A stretch of 64,000 nt of DNA from Nitrincola alkalilacustris (GTDB lineage: Bacteria > Pseudomonadota > Gammaproteobacteria > Pseudomonadales > Balneatricaceae): positions 62,001 to 126,000 of the forward strand of contig NZ_WBOM01000004.1 in the NCBI RefSeq assembly GCF_008973755.1. The letters run 5' to 3'. Under the pieces are notes generated by a model. It did not search any database and was not told the DNA's origin. It saw nothing but the letters and a program-made list of their open reading frames with translations. Of the stretch, positions 29,317 to 38,721 are shown piece after piece. Position 1 is the first letter of the stretch. Every line of letters starts with the position of its first letter. A program made the position numbers and the translations under genes.

Positions 29317-31044
29317 ATGGGAGTGCAGGTGACACAAGGCGTTCAACCCTTAAGTGGACTGGCCAAGAGACTGGTGCAGGATGGGGCCCTTTCAGCCGAA
29401 GTCGCAGCTGATGCCGTGGCCAAATCCCGTCAGGAGAAAGAGCCGTTTGTCAGCTATATCATCAAGCAGCGCCTGATCAGTGCACACCGTGCTGCCTCTG
29501 CCGCCTCGGAAGAGTTTGGCCTGCCATTGCTCGATCTTGATACCATCCCCGCCGACACACTTCCCAAAGGCCTGGTGGCCGAATCACTGATCAATAAGCA
29601 TCAGATGCTGCCATTGATGAAGCGCGACAATCGCCTCTATGTCGCGGTGGCCGATCCGACCAATATGCAGGGTGTGGACGAAATCAAATTCCATACCGGC
29701 GTGACTACAGAAGTGGTCATCGTTGAACAGGACAAACTGGCACTTAAACTCGATAAATACCTGGATGAGCAGAACGATGCCCTGGGCGAGCTGGATGATG
29801 CCGACCTAGACAATATCGATGTTGATGATGGCCCGAACAAGCGCGAAGAGGAGCAGAGCGCCGAGGATGCGGCCAGCGATGCGCCGATTGTACGCTTTAT
29901 CAATAAAGTCTTGATGGATGCGATCAAAACCGGGGCATCGGATATTCACTTTGAACCCTACGAAAAAACCTATCGTGTGCGCTGTCGTATCGACGGCATT
30001 TTGCAGGTGGTGCACAAGCCGCCTTTGAACCTTGCATCACGCCTCGGCGCACGTCTCAAAGTGATGTCGCAGATGGATATCTCTGAGCGGCGCGTGCCTC
30101 AGGATGGGCGTATCAAGCTCAAGATATCCAAGAACCGGGCCATCGATTTCCGTGTCAACAGTCTGCCTACCCTCTGGGGTGAGAAGATCGTACTGCGTAT
30201 TCTGGACCCGGGCAGCGCCAAGATAGGTGTGGAGGCGCTGGGGTTTGAGCCGGATCAGCGTGAGATCTATCTCAAGACGCTGGAGCAGCCTCAAGGCATG
30301 GTATTGGTAACGGGTCCGACCGGTTCCGGTAAAACCGTCACCCTCTATACCGGCCTGAATATCCTGAACAACTCTGAGCGCAACATCTCGACTGCCGAGG
30401 ACCCTGTCGAGATCAATATGGAAGGGATCAACCAGGTACATGTCAACAACAAGGTTGGCCTGACCTTTGCCGAGGCGTTGCGTGCATTTTTGCGCCAAGA
30501 CCCCGACGTAGTGATGGTGGGCGAGATCCGAGATCTTGAAACCGCCGAAATCGCGATCAAGGCAGCACAGACGGGGCATATGGTATTATCGACTCTGCAT
30601 ACCAACAGTGCTCCCGAAACACTGACTCGCCTGCGTAATATGGGCGTACCGGCATTTAACGTGGCCACTTCGGTCAGTTTGATCATTGCTCAGCGCTTGG
30701 GACGACGCTTGTGTGAGTCCTGCAAGAAGCCATCTTCGGTTCCAGAGGCTACACTATTGGAAGAGGGCTTTACCGCCGACCAGATTCCCAACCTGCACCT
30801 GTTTGAAGCCAACCATGAGGGCTGTCAGAAGTGCAACAAGGGGTATAAGGGCCGTGTCGGTATCTACGAGATGCTGGCGATGTCTGCGGAGATCGCTGAG
30901 TGCATCATGGAGAATGGAACATCATTGGATATTCAGCGTGTTGCGCGCCAGCAGGGTTTCAGGACTCTGCGCCAATCTGCACTACTCAAGGTGGCCAGCG
31001 GTCTGACCAGCCTTGAAGAGATGAACCGCGTAATCAAAACCTGA
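29317..31044 (+). CDS. pilB: PilB, type IV pilus extension ATPase
   Basis: 575 residues. N-terminal MshEN-type domain (about 15-155; c-di-GMP-binding in some relatives), then the secretion ATPase core: Walker A GPTGSGKTVTLYTGL, Asp box TAEDPVEINM, Walker B RQDPDVVMVGEIRDLETAEIAI and His box TGHMVLSTLHTN. A zinc-binding motif CESC...CQKC (LCESCKKP, HEGCQKCNKGYKGRVGIYEML) is typical of GspE/PilB. It drives pilus polymerisation at the inner-membrane platform PilC. Start preceded by AAGAAGAG. pilB, pilC and pilD form an operon in the usual order. Confidence 0.96.
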   Translation: MGVQVTQGVQPLSGLAKRLVQDGALSAEVAADAVAKSRQEKEPFVSYIIKQRLISAHRAASAASEEFGLPLLDLDTIPADTLPKGLVAESLINKHQMLPLMKRDNRLYVAVADPTNMQGVDEIKFHTGVTTEVVIVEQDKLALKLDKYLDEQNDALGELDDADLDNIDVDDGPNKREEEQSAEDAASDAPIVRFINKVLMDAIKTGASDIHFEPYEKTYRVRCRIDGILQVVHKPPLNLASRLGARLKVMSQMDISERRVPQDGRIKLKISKNRAIDFRVNSLPTLWGEKIVLRILDPGSAKIGVEALGFEPDQREIYLKTLEQPQGMVLVTGPTGSGKTVTLYTGLNILNNSERNISTAEDPVEINMEGINQVHVNNKVGLTFAEALRAFLRQDPDVVMVGEIRDLETAEIAIKAAQTGHMVLSTLHTNSAPETLTRLRNMGVPAFNVATSVSLIIAQRLGRRLCESCKKPSSVPEATLLEEGFTADQIPNLHLFEANHEGCQKCNKGYKGRVGIYEMLAMSAEIAECIMENGTSLDIQRVARQQGFRTLRQSALLKVASGLTSLEEMNRVIKT

Positions 31045-31062
31045 CGGCGGAAGTGAAACACC

Positions 31063-32292
31063 ATGGCTACAGCAGTTAAGGAAAAGAAAAAACTCACCTT
31101 TGCATGGGAAGGCAAGGATAAAAGCGGCAATAAAAGCAAAGGCAAGATTGATGCCGAAAATATAGCCATGGCCAAGGCGCAACTGCGCCGGCAGGGTATC
31201 AACCCCAAGCGGGTAGCCAAAGAGCGTAGCGTCAGTTTTTTAAGCAATAAGAACAAGCCGATCAAGCCTCTGGATATCGCATTTTTTACGCGCCAGATGG
31301 CCACCATGATGAAATCGGGTGTACCGCTGCTGCAAGGCCTTGAGATCGTCGCTAATGGTTGCGAAAAAACCAAGCTGAAAGAGCTGATTTACGAGGTACG
31401 CAACGATGTCAACAGCGGTACGGATCTGTCCACCGCACTGAAAAGACACCCCAAGTATTTTGATGATCTCTTCTGCTCCCTGGTAGAGGCCGGTGAACAG
31501 TCCGGTGCTCTGGAGACGATGCTGGATCGAATCGCCGAATATAAGGAGAAAGTCGAATCACTCAAAGCCAAGATCAAAAAGGCGATGACCTACCCGGCAG
31601 CCGTTGTTGTGGTGGGTATTGTGGTATCGGCCATTCTGCTGGTTAAAGTGGTCCCTCAGTTTCAGGATATTTTCCGCAGTTTCGGTGCCGACCTGCCCGC
31701 CTTCACACTGATGGTGATTGGCCTGTCGGAATTTGCCCAGTCCTACTGGTTTTTTGCTCTAATCGGCGCTGTCGCCTTCGGTTTTGCTTTCTCGAAGTTG
31801 ATGGAGAAATCCCAGAAGTTTTCCGATGGAGTCGACCGCTTTGTGCTTAAGATTCCTGTTCTGGGAGAGATTCTGAAAAAGGCCGCCATAGCCCGCTTTG
31901 CCCGAACGCTCTCCACCACCTTTGCCGCAGGTGTTCCGCTGGTAACGGCACTGGATTCGGCCGCCGGTGCAGCCGGTAACGTGGTGTATCGCACCTCCAT
32001 TATCCAGATTCGCAATGGTGTATCTACCGGTCAGTCACTGCAGAATGCCGTAAACATGACCGGCGTGTACCCTGTGATGGTCACCCAGATGATCGCCATC
32101 GGTGAGGAGGCAGGCTCGCTGGATGCGATGCTCGACAAGATCGCCAGCTTCTATGAAGAGGAGGTTGATAACGCTGTCGACAACCTCTCCAGCCTGCTGG
32201 AACCTTTGATCATGGTGGTACTGGGCATTCTGGTTGGTGGCCTGGTTATTGCGATGTATCTGCCGATCTTCCAGCTGGGTAACGTTGTGTAA
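31063..32292 (+). CDS. pilC: PilC, inner-membrane platform protein
   Basis: 409 residues with two repeated GspF/T2SSF domains (about 70-195 and 270-400), each with the motif FTRQMATMMKSGVPLLQGLEI or FARTLSTTFAAGVPLVTALDS, followed by a membrane helix. The N-terminal 60 residues are soluble and basic. PilC couples the PilB rotary ATPase to pilin insertion. 18 bp after pilB. Confidence 0.96.
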   Translation: MATAVKEKKKLTFAWEGKDKSGNKSKGKIDAENIAMAKAQLRRQGINPKRVAKERSVSFLSNKNKPIKPLDIAFFTRQMATMMKSGVPLLQGLEIVANGCEKTKLKELIYEVRNDVNSGTDLSTALKRHPKYFDDLFCSLVEAGEQSGALETMLDRIAEYKEKVESLKAKIKKAMTYPAAVVVVGIVVSAILLVKVVPQFQDIFRSFGADLPAFTLMVIGLSEFAQSYWFFALIGAVAFGFAFSKLMEKSQKFSDGVDRFVLKIPVLGEILKKAAIARFARTLSTTFAAGVPLVTALDSAAGAAGNVVYRTSIIQIRNGVSTGQSLQNAVNMTGVYPVMVTQMIAIGEEAGSLDAMLDKIASFYEEEVDNAVDNLSSLLEPLIMVVLGILVGGLVIAMYLPIFQLGNVV

Positions 32293-32316
32293 TACTGCGA
32301 ATGGTGGATTCGGGAT

Positions 32317-33186
32317 TTGATACTCGCATTTGAACTTTTCCCTGCCGGCAGTGGTTGGGCCGCTTTGACAGGGTTGCTGTTTTCGCTGCTGGTGGGTAGT
32401 TTTCTGAACGTGGTAATTCTGCGCCTGCCGGTGATGATGGAGCGTGAGTGGAAAGCTGCCATGGTGGCAGAGGACCAGGATTCAGCGCGCACTACTACGG
32501 ATGAAGAGCCACCCTTTAATCTGGCCACCCCTCGTTCACGCTGCGGTCATTGTGGCCATCTGATCACCTGGTACGAAAACATCCCGGTCTTCAGCTATCT
32601 GTTTCTGCGCGGACGCTGCAGCTCCTGCCAGACATCCATCTCGGCTCGCTACCCTCTGATTGAGCTGTTCAATGGCCTGGCCGGTGCCTTTATCGCTTGG
32701 CGTTACGGCATCACACCGATCGGCGTGGCACTGCTGCTGATGACCTGGACACTGATCGCGCTGACCTTCATCGATATTGATCACCACCTCCTGCCAGATA
32801 GTTTGACGCTACCGTTATTGTGGCTGGGGTTGATACTGAACAGCTTTGAACTGATCACAAGCCTGTCTGATGCAGTGTGGGGCGCTGCGCTGGGGTATCT
32901 GGTGCTCTGGAGTGTTTACTGGCTGTTCAAGCTGCTGACTGGCAAAGAAGGAATGGGCTACGGCGACTTCAAGCTACTGGCCGCCTTTGGCGCCTGGGGT
33001 GGCGTCTCAGTGCTGCCGATGGTGATTCTCTTCTCGTCCGTGGCCGGTGTGATTCTGGCTGGCCTGATGATTGCGGTAAAGCGGCATGAAGCTCAGAATC
33101 CCCTGCCCTTCGGCCCCTATCTGGCAATAGCCGGTTGGGTGGCCCTGCTCTGGGGCCAGGATATTTTGAACTGGTATCTGTACTGA
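32317..33186 (+). CDS. pilD: PilD, prepilin peptidase/N-methyltransferase
   Basis: 289 residues from a TTG at 32317, the only start in frame before the conserved N-terminal helix (LLFSLLVGSFLNVVILRLP). A zinc-binding loop (CGHCGH...CSSCQ) and the two catalytic aspartates, in FIDIDHHLLPDSLTLP and GMGYGDFKLLAAFGAWGG, identify the bifunctional family. It removes the 6-residue PilA leader and methylates Phe1. Likely eight membrane helices. It is convergent with fbpC. The rare start codon may limit its level. Confidence 0.94.
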   Translation: MILAFELFPAGSGWAALTGLLFSLLVGSFLNVVILRLPVMMEREWKAAMVAEDQDSARTTTDEEPPFNLATPRSRCGHCGHLITWYENIPVFSYLFLRGRCSSCQTSISARYPLIELFNGLAGAFIAWRYGITPIGVALLLMTWTLIALTFIDIDHHLLPDSLTLPLLWLGLILNSFELITSLSDAVWGAALGYLVLWSVYWLFKLLTGKEGMGYGDFKLLAAFGAWGGVSVLPMVILFSSVAGVILAGLMIAVKRHEAQNPLPFGPYLAIAGWVALLWGQDILNWYLY

Positions 33187-33219
33187 AACTTATACAGGCT
33201 ACAGTTATTCCGGCAACAT

Positions 33220-34299
33220 TTAATCCGGCAAGACGGCCCCAGTACGCAACACGCTGATATTAACCCGGCTGCCGATATCGAAGCAGTGGTGGCTGGGGGT
33301 GATAACGCAGTATTGCGCGCCATCCTGCTCCAGTATGTAGAAGTAATCGTGCCCTCGGAACTCGCGCCCGACCACTTTAGCCCCTTTACCGTCCATGGAT
33401 TGCGTTAAAAACAGATCTTCTGGCCTTAGTGACAGCCTGACCTCACCTGCCACTCCATCCGCCACGACCAGTTCACCCAGCGGGGTTTTAACCTTGCCAT
33501 CTTCGGCCTCGCCGCTGATCAGATTGGTATGACCCAGAAAACGCGCCACAAAGGCATTGCTGGGATACTGATAAACCATTTGTGGCGTATCAAGCTGTAC
33601 CAGTTTACCTGCACTCATCACCCCGACTTTATCTGCAAAGGTCAGCGCTTCGGCCTGATCATGCGTGACCAGTATCACGGTGGTGCCGGCTTGTTTGAAC
33701 AGGTGTCGCATCTCGTTACGGGTACTCTCACGCAACGATGCATCCAGATTGGAGAAAGGCTCATCCAGCAGTACCAGATCCGGCTCTGCCGCAAGTGTTC
33801 TTGCCAGCGCCACACGCTGTTGCTGGCCACCGGAGAGCTCATGCGGGTAACGGGTTGTCAGCGTTGACAGCCCCATCAATGCCAGCCACTCAACCGCCTT
33901 GGCAGGACGCTTCGCCTTCGGCAGATGGCGCATCGCAAAACTGACATTCTGCTCCACCGTCATATGCGGGAACAGCGCATAATCCTGAAACACGATACCG
34001 ATCTTGCGCTGCTGTGGTGACAGATCCGTGACATCGCGCCCATGCAGATGGATACGACCGGCATTGGGCAGCTCAAAGCCCGCGATCATTCTCAGCGTTG
34101 TAGTTTTACCGCAACCACTTGGCCCCAGCAGTGCCAGGATCTCGCCGGCATGCAGTGAGAAAGAGAGATCATCCACCGCTGGTGGATCTTCGCTGTGAAA
34201 GTGCTTGGTCAGATGTTCGACACGTATCTGTTCAGCCCAACTGGCCGACAGCGGATCGACAACCTCCACCCCACTTCTCACCATCTGATTACTGTTCAT
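33220..34299 (-). CDS. fbpC: Iron(III) ABC transporter ATP-binding protein
   Basis: 359 residues. ABC ATPase core: Walker A LLGPSGCGKTTTLRMIAGF, Q-loop GIVFQDYALFPHM, signature LSGGQQQRVALARTLA, Walker B LVLLDEPFSNLDASL and H-loop VTHDQAEA. The C-terminal 120 residues form the TOBE/regulatory domain of the FbpC/MalK type (FRGHDYFYILEQDG). It powers uptake of ferric iron from the periplasmic binding protein FbpA. It overlaps fbpB by four bases, so the two subunits are coupled. Confidence 0.93.
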   Translation of the reverse strand: MNSNQMVRSGVEVVDPLSASWAEQIRVEHLTKHFHSEDPPAVDDLSFSLHAGEILALLGPSGCGKTTTLRMIAGFELPNAGRIHLHGRDVTDLSPQQRKIGIVFQDYALFPHMTVEQNVSFAMRHLPKAKRPAKAVEWLALMGLSTLTTRYPHELSGGQQQRVALARTLAAEPDLVLLDEPFSNLDASLRESTRNEMRHLFKQAGTTVILVTHDQAEALTFADKVGVMSAGKLVQLDTPQMVYQYPSNAFVARFLGHTNLISGEAEDGKVKTPLGELVVADGVAGEVRLSLRPEDLFLTQSMDGKGAKVVGREFRGHDYFYILEQDGAQYCVITPSHHCFDIGSRVNISVLRTGAVLPD

Positions 34300-35888
34300 C
34301 GGTTTGCCTCGCGATTAAGCACCATTCCCACCGACAGCCCCGAAAAAATGACAATGGCGGCTGCAAAGGGCGCGGCTTCTGCCATCATGCCCTCTACCGT
34401 GCGGGAAAAAACGGTGACTGCCAGAGTATTGTAACCGGTCGGCGCCAGCAACAGGGTAATCGGCAGCTCTTTCATACAGAACATGAATGCCAGCGCCACG
34501 CCCGACAGTATTCCTCTGCGCATGCGCGGAAACACGACATGGTAGAAGGTTTCGGACTGGGAGTATCCCAGAGCGTAGGAGGCCTCTTCCAGATTGGGGC
34601 GCGTCTGCATCAATGCGCTGCGGATTGGACCCATCGCCAGCGCCAGCGTGGCCACTGTCAGGCTGATGATCAGCAGGCCCAGTGTCTGGTAGAAAAAGTA
34701 AGCGGCATGCAGGGCAAAGAACACCATTGCCAGCGCCAGAGTCAACGGTGGCAGCGCATAACCGATATACACGGAGCGCTCTACTGCTGCCGACAGGCGC
34801 GATGGGTAGCGCACACTCATATAGCACACAGGCAGCGCACACAGAGCGGCCAGAACGGCTGCCGGCATCGCCGCAAAAACGGAACGGGCAAAGGTCCAGG
34901 GCACCTGCAGGAACACACTCATGTCGGGCGGAGCCAGAAACAGCCAGTAAGACAGCATCGCAATCGGCAGGCCTATCGAGCTGCCAAATACGAACAACAG
35001 GTAGATCACGGCTAGTGGCTTCATCCGCCCCAGCGCTTTGGGCTTGATCGGCCGGATCGATCCGCTGCCGACACTGGCCAGGCGCTTGCGCCTGAGTACC
35101 AGTACCTCCATGAATACGAAGCAGGCAGCCAGCGACAGCAGCATGATCGAGAGCCAGGCGGCATAGATACGATCAAATGCACCTGAGTACTGGTTATAGA
35201 TCGCATAGCTGAAGGCTTCGTAGCGCATCAGTGCCACCGCACCGAAATCCCCAAGCACATAAAGTCCAACCACCAGATACCCAGCCAGTATGGCAGGTGC
35301 CAGGTGTGGCAGGATTATTTTTCTGAGCACTTCAAAATGAGAATAACCGAGGCTCTGCGCACTCTCTTCAAGAGAGCTATCGAGGCCCAGCAAGGCTGCA
35401 CGCAGATTCAGGAAAATATAGGGGAAGGTATACAGTGCCAGCGCCCAGACTGCACCCCAGTATCCCTGGATATTGGGGATATGGATATCGAACAACCGCG
35501 CCAGCGCGCCATAGTGGCCGCCGATACCCAGAAGCGCATAGGCCATCACATAGCCGGGCACGGCCAGTGGTACAACCGCCAGAATGGTCAGCAGGCGGCG
35601 ATAGGGCATATCAGTGCGGGTGACCAGCCAGGCCAGCGGAAACGCCAGGAAAGTAGCAACCAGCAGGACACCAAAGGTCAGTGCCAGAGTATTGATAAGA
35701 AGATCGAGATTGCGTGGCCTGAGCACCAGGTCGGCAAGCTGAGACATGTCTGCCTGCCCGGCTCGCACAAAGAGGTAAACCAGTGGCACCAGCATGCAGA
35801 TACCTACCAGCATGGCGGGTATCATGATAAACAACGGCGGGCGCTTTACCTGTGGCCGCTGAATACGAACTGCAACACTGCTACTCAT
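34296..35888 (-). CDS. fbpB: Iron(III) ABC transporter permease
   Basis: 530 residues, a fused double permease with about 12 helices and two EAA loops that contact the ATPase: LEESAQSLGYSHFEVLRKIILPHLAPAI and LEEASYALGYSQSETFYHVVFPRMRRGI. Such fusion is normal for FbpB/SfuB ferric transporters. It lies 190 bp after fbpA with a terminator between, and overlaps fbpC. Confidence 0.93.
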   Translation of the reverse strand: MSSSVAVRIQRPQVKRPPLFIMIPAMLVGICMLVPLVYLFVRAGQADMSQLADLVLRPRNLDLLINTLALTFGVLLVATFLAFPLAWLVTRTDMPYRRLLTILAVVPLAVPGYVMAYALLGIGGHYGALARLFDIHIPNIQGYWGAVWALALYTFPYIFLNLRAALLGLDSSLEESAQSLGYSHFEVLRKIILPHLAPAILAGYLVVGLYVLGDFGAVALMRYEAFSYAIYNQYSGAFDRIYAAWLSIMLLSLAACFVFMEVLVLRRKRLASVGSGSIRPIKPKALGRMKPLAVIYLLFVFGSSIGLPIAMLSYWLFLAPPDMSVFLQVPWTFARSVFAAMPAAVLAALCALPVCYMSVRYPSRLSAAVERSVYIGYALPPLTLALAMVFFALHAAYFFYQTLGLLIISLTVATLALAMGPIRSALMQTRPNLEEASYALGYSQSETFYHVVFPRMRRGILSGVALAFMFCMKELPITLLLAPTGYNTLAVTVFSRTVEGMMAEAAPFAAAIVIFSGLSVGMVLNREANR

Positions 35889-35972
35889 GGCGACTCACTG
35901 ACAAGCTCACTTACCTTTTATCAACAAGCGATGGCATCAAATCCGGATATATCAAATCCAGATGTATCACCA

Positions 35973-36022
35973 CAAAATAAAAACACGTAAGGCCAATGTG
36001 GAGTTTCCTCCAGCATTGGCCT
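35973..36022 (-). terminator. Intercistronic terminator between fbpA and fbpB
   Basis: On the minus strand AGGCCAATG and CATTGGCCT form a perfect 9-bp stem, with an inner GGAG/CTCC pairing, followed by a T-rich run that includes TTTTTATTTT. This would release most transcripts after fbpA and let fewer reach fbpBC, matching the excess of binding protein needed by ABC importers. Confidence 0.85.
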
Positions 36023-36078
36023 GCTGAATTCCACTGCCTGCATTAGATACAGGCAGATGGGCTGTCGACAGACGGCTG

Positions 36079-37080
36079 TTACAGCAGCTCGGCGTCGCGC
36101 AGCAGTTTAAGCGTACCTTCGAGATCTGCCAGCTGATCCAGATCAATTTCAGGTGCTATTTCCAGCAGATCGTCCAGATCGCCCAGCACTGGGTTCTGAA
36201 TGATTCCGCTTACGACAGGATATTCATTAACCACTGAGGTGAAGTACTGCTGGGCAGCAGGGCTGAGCATGAACTTCACGAACTCCTGTGCAGCTTCCTG
36301 ATTTTTGCTGCTCTTGAGTACAGCGATACCCGCTACGTTGATCAGGTTGCCGATATCGCCAGCTTCAAAATAAGTCTGTTTGACCGGGAACTCACTGTCT
36401 GCGGCTACAAAGCGAGGCAAATAATAATTATTTACCAATGCGAAGTCTACATCGCCATCGGCTATACCCGCAACAGCGGTGGTGTTATTGCGGAAGTAAA
36501 CCGGGTCATTGGCTTTCATATCTTTCAGCCACTGCAGGGTCACATCATCACCATGCTGAACACGCATACCGGTCACAAATGCCTGGAAGCCACCGTTAGT
36601 TGGTGGAATCGCAACACGGCCCTTGTATCGCTCTTGTGTCAGATCAAATATGGATGACGGAATCTCATCTTCGCTTACACGACTGGTGGAATAAGCAATG
36701 ACACGTGAACGACCGCTCAACGCTACCCAGTTACCCTTCTGGCTGGTGTATACGGCAGGCAGCCCTTCGTAAATCTCAGCGGGAAGCTCCTGCAGCATAT
36801 CCTGATTGCTCAGAGCGCCCATCGCACCGGCATCCTGCCCCCAATACAGGTCAGCGGGTGAGCGTGCGCCCTCTTCCTGCACCAGAACAGCCAACTGAGC
36901 GGTATCGCCATAGCGTACATTAACCTTGATACCTGACTGCTTCTCAAACTGATCGATGATCGGCTGAACCATCGCCTCACCGCGGCCGGAGTAGAGTGTC
37001 AGACTGGATGCCGCAGCGAATGGCGCTGCAACAAGTGTACCGGCAATTGCCAGACCAGCGAGGATCTTCTTATGCATCAT
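36079..37080 (-). CDS. fbpA: Periplasmic ferric-iron-binding protein
   Basis: 333 residues with a signal peptide (about 1-24, ending AAPFAAASS). Family motifs: LTLYSGRGEAMVQPIIDQFEKQSGIKVNVRYGDTAQLAVLVQEEG, PADLYWGQDAGAMGAL, FRNNTTAVAGIADGDVDFALVNNYYLPR; the Asn-Asn-Tyr-Tyr supplies the paired tyrosines that bind iron in class C proteins. It hands Fe(III) to FbpBC. A strong promoter and a possible Fur box lie upstream. Confidence 0.95.
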   Translation of the reverse strand: MMHKKILAGLAIAGTLVAAPFAAASSLTLYSGRGEAMVQPIIDQFEKQSGIKVNVRYGDTAQLAVLVQEEGARSPADLYWGQDAGAMGALSNQDMLQELPAEIYEGLPAVYTSQKGNWVALSGRSRVIAYSTSRVSEDEIPSSIFDLTQERYKGRVAIPPTNGGFQAFVTGMRVQHGDDVTLQWLKDMKANDPVYFRNNTTAVAGIADGDVDFALVNNYYLPRFVAADSEFPVKQTYFEAGDIGNLINVAGIAVLKSSKNQEAAQEFVKFMLSPAAQQYFTSVVNEYPVVSGIIQNPVLGDLDDLLEIAPEIDLDQLADLEGTLKLLRDAELL

Positions 37081-37147
37081 TCAATTCCTTGTACCAGCAT
37101 GATGAATGTGTCGCCGGAGGAATTCCGACGCCAATAAAGTAAGAAGA

Positions 37148-37176
37148 ATTATTCGCATATGGCATGTTACTGTCAA
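37148..37176 (-). promoter_or_regulatory. Sigma-70 promoter of fbpA
   Basis: On the minus strand TTGACA (37,171-37,176) and AATAAT (37,148-37,153) are spaced 17 bp, about 70 bp upstream of the fbpA start. It is near-consensus. Confidence 0.75.
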
Positions 37177-37182
37177 TACAAA

Positions 37183-37201
37183 CAAGTATGATTCTTATTT
37201 A
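37183..37201 (-). promoter_or_regulatory. Weak candidate Fur box upstream of fbpA
   Basis: The minus strand around AGAATCATACTT next to the -35 element agrees with about 11 of 19 positions of the Fur consensus. The function of the operon supports Fur control, but the match is modest. Confidence 0.3.
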
Positions 37202-37255
37202 TTTTTTTAACCACCGTCTTTCTTTGATCTATATCATTGACACCAGACGAAACAA

Positions 37256-37978
37256 TCACTGCAGAGGAAACAACCTGGCCAGTACAACCGGGATCGCTGT
37301 CTCGACCCTCAGGATGCGGCTGCCCAGTGATATCGGCTGAAAGCCTGACTCGGCCAGTTTTTCCACCTCATAGGTGATAAAACCACCCTCTGGGCCAACA
37401 GCCAGTGTGGTTGGCGTCAGCTCTGCCATCGGGCACGGCTGAGCATGATAGGGGTGAGCCACAAGCGCACGCGTATTCTGTGCAATAGCTGGCAGCTCAT
37501 CTTCCACAAAGGGTTTGAAGCGCTTGCGCAGGTGCACCTCCGGCATGATGGTATCGCCCGCCTGCTCCAGCCCCAGCAGCAACTGCTCCCGAATCGCTTC
37601 AGGCTGCAGCAGTGGAGTCGACCAGTAACTTTTATCCACGCGGTAAGAGTTGATCAGCCAGACATGCTTTACCCCCATGGCAGCAACTGTCTGGAGTGTA
37701 CGCTTCATCATCTTGGGACGTGGCAAGGCCAGAATCAGCGTCACCGGCAAGCGCTCAGGAGCCTTCTGCAGCGTATCCAGCGCCATCTGCAGCAGCACCT
37801 GCCGGTCATCCATCTGCAATACTTGCGCTACACCGACCTCCCCTCCCAGCACACCCATTCGCAGAGTATCGCCGGGGTTGGCCTTATGTACGGAGCGGAT
37901 ATGTTCAAAACGCCTGTCGGTCAGACAGACGCGCCCCTCTTCACCCAGCTCGGCGGGGTCTATCAGTATCAGATTCAT
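37256..37978 (-). CDS. rsmE: 16S rRNA m3U1498 methyltransferase RsmE
   Basis: 240 residues, SPOUT/RsmE family: N-terminal PUA-like domain (RRFEHIRSVHKANPGDTLRMGVLGGEVG), then the knotted methyltransferase domain with LALPRPKMMKRTLQTVAAMGV, the AdoMet-binding AVGPEGGFITYEVEKLAESGFQPISLGSRILRVETAIPVVLARL. It methylates N3 of U1498 in the decoding centre of the small subunit. msrA lies 9 bp upstream, so these are probably cotranscribed. Confidence 0.96.
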   Translation of the reverse strand: MNLILIDPAELGEEGRVCLTDRRFEHIRSVHKANPGDTLRMGVLGGEVGVAQVLQMDDRQVLLQMALDTLQKAPERLPVTLILALPRPKMMKRTLQTVAAMGVKHVWLINSYRVDKSYWSTPLLQPEAIREQLLLGLEQAGDTIMPEVHLRKRFKPFVEDELPAIAQNTRALVAHPYHAQPCPMAELTPTTLAVGPEGGFITYEVEKLAESGFQPISLGSRILRVETAIPVVLARLFPLQ

Positions 37979-37987
37979 CAGCAGGAA

Positions 37988-38458
37988 TCAGATACGGCAA
38001 CTGCCGCCACCTTTTTTGGCGAAGTACTGTTGATGATACTCCTCAGCCCTCCAGAAGGTCGCTGCCGGGACAATTTCAGTCACAATCGGTGAAGGCAGCA
38101 CACCACTGTCATCCAGCGCTTTACGACTTTGCTCCGCAACGCTCTTCTGCATCTCGTCATGAAAGAAGATCGCAGACCGGTACTGAGTCCCGACATCCGG
38201 CCCCTGACGGTTTCGCGTCGTCGGGTTATGACACTGCCAGAACACGTTCAGCAACTGCTCATAATCGACCTGCTCGGGATCATATTCGACCTGTACCACT
38301 TCAGCATGCAGTGTATTACCCGCACAAACCTCCTGATAGGTCGGCTGATCCTTATTGCCCCCCATATATCCGACTGCCGTGGACAGCACCCCCTGTACTT
38401 CAGCAAAGGTGGATTCCACACCCCAGAAGCATCCGGCAGCAAAGGTCGCAATAGCCAT
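37988..38458 (-). CDS. msrA: Peptide methionine (S)-S-oxide reductase MsrA
   Basis: 156 residues from ATG 38458, chosen because GGAG precedes it by six bases; an upstream in-frame frame to 38500 has no ribosome site. Catalytic motif GCFWG (residues 9-13, [18 protein letters not shown]), then [32 protein letters not shown] and [14 protein letters not shown]. Uses thioredoxin to repair oxidised methionine. The C-terminal resolving cysteine sits in GGGSCRI. Confidence 0.95.
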   Translation of the reverse strand: MAIATFAAGCFWGVESTFAEVQGVLSTAVGYMGGNKDQPTYQEVCAGNTLHAEVVQVEYDPEQVDYEQLLNVFWQCHNPTTRNRQGPDVGTQYRSAIFFHDEMQKSVAEQSRKALDDSGVLPSPIVTEIVPAATFWRAEEYHQQYFAKKGGGSCRI

Positions 38459-38721
38459 TTTAAACTCCATTATCTGTTGAGCACCGCATACTGTCTGCAC
38501 ATGAGGCTGGCGACACGATACTCTGTTATCTGTTTCTGATCAGCGCTGATCATGACCTGTAGAGCCCTCAGGCTCAAGTGTTTCATACGTGCTGCCGGAT
38601 CAACGGGATCTCCTGCCCTTGTTCCGGCATCGTGAACTCTTTGGCCAATTAAGCTATGATTCGTTTAATAAATTTAATAATGTGCCCGACCCGTTTGATA
38701 GGCGCAATGAGATAAGGGCAG

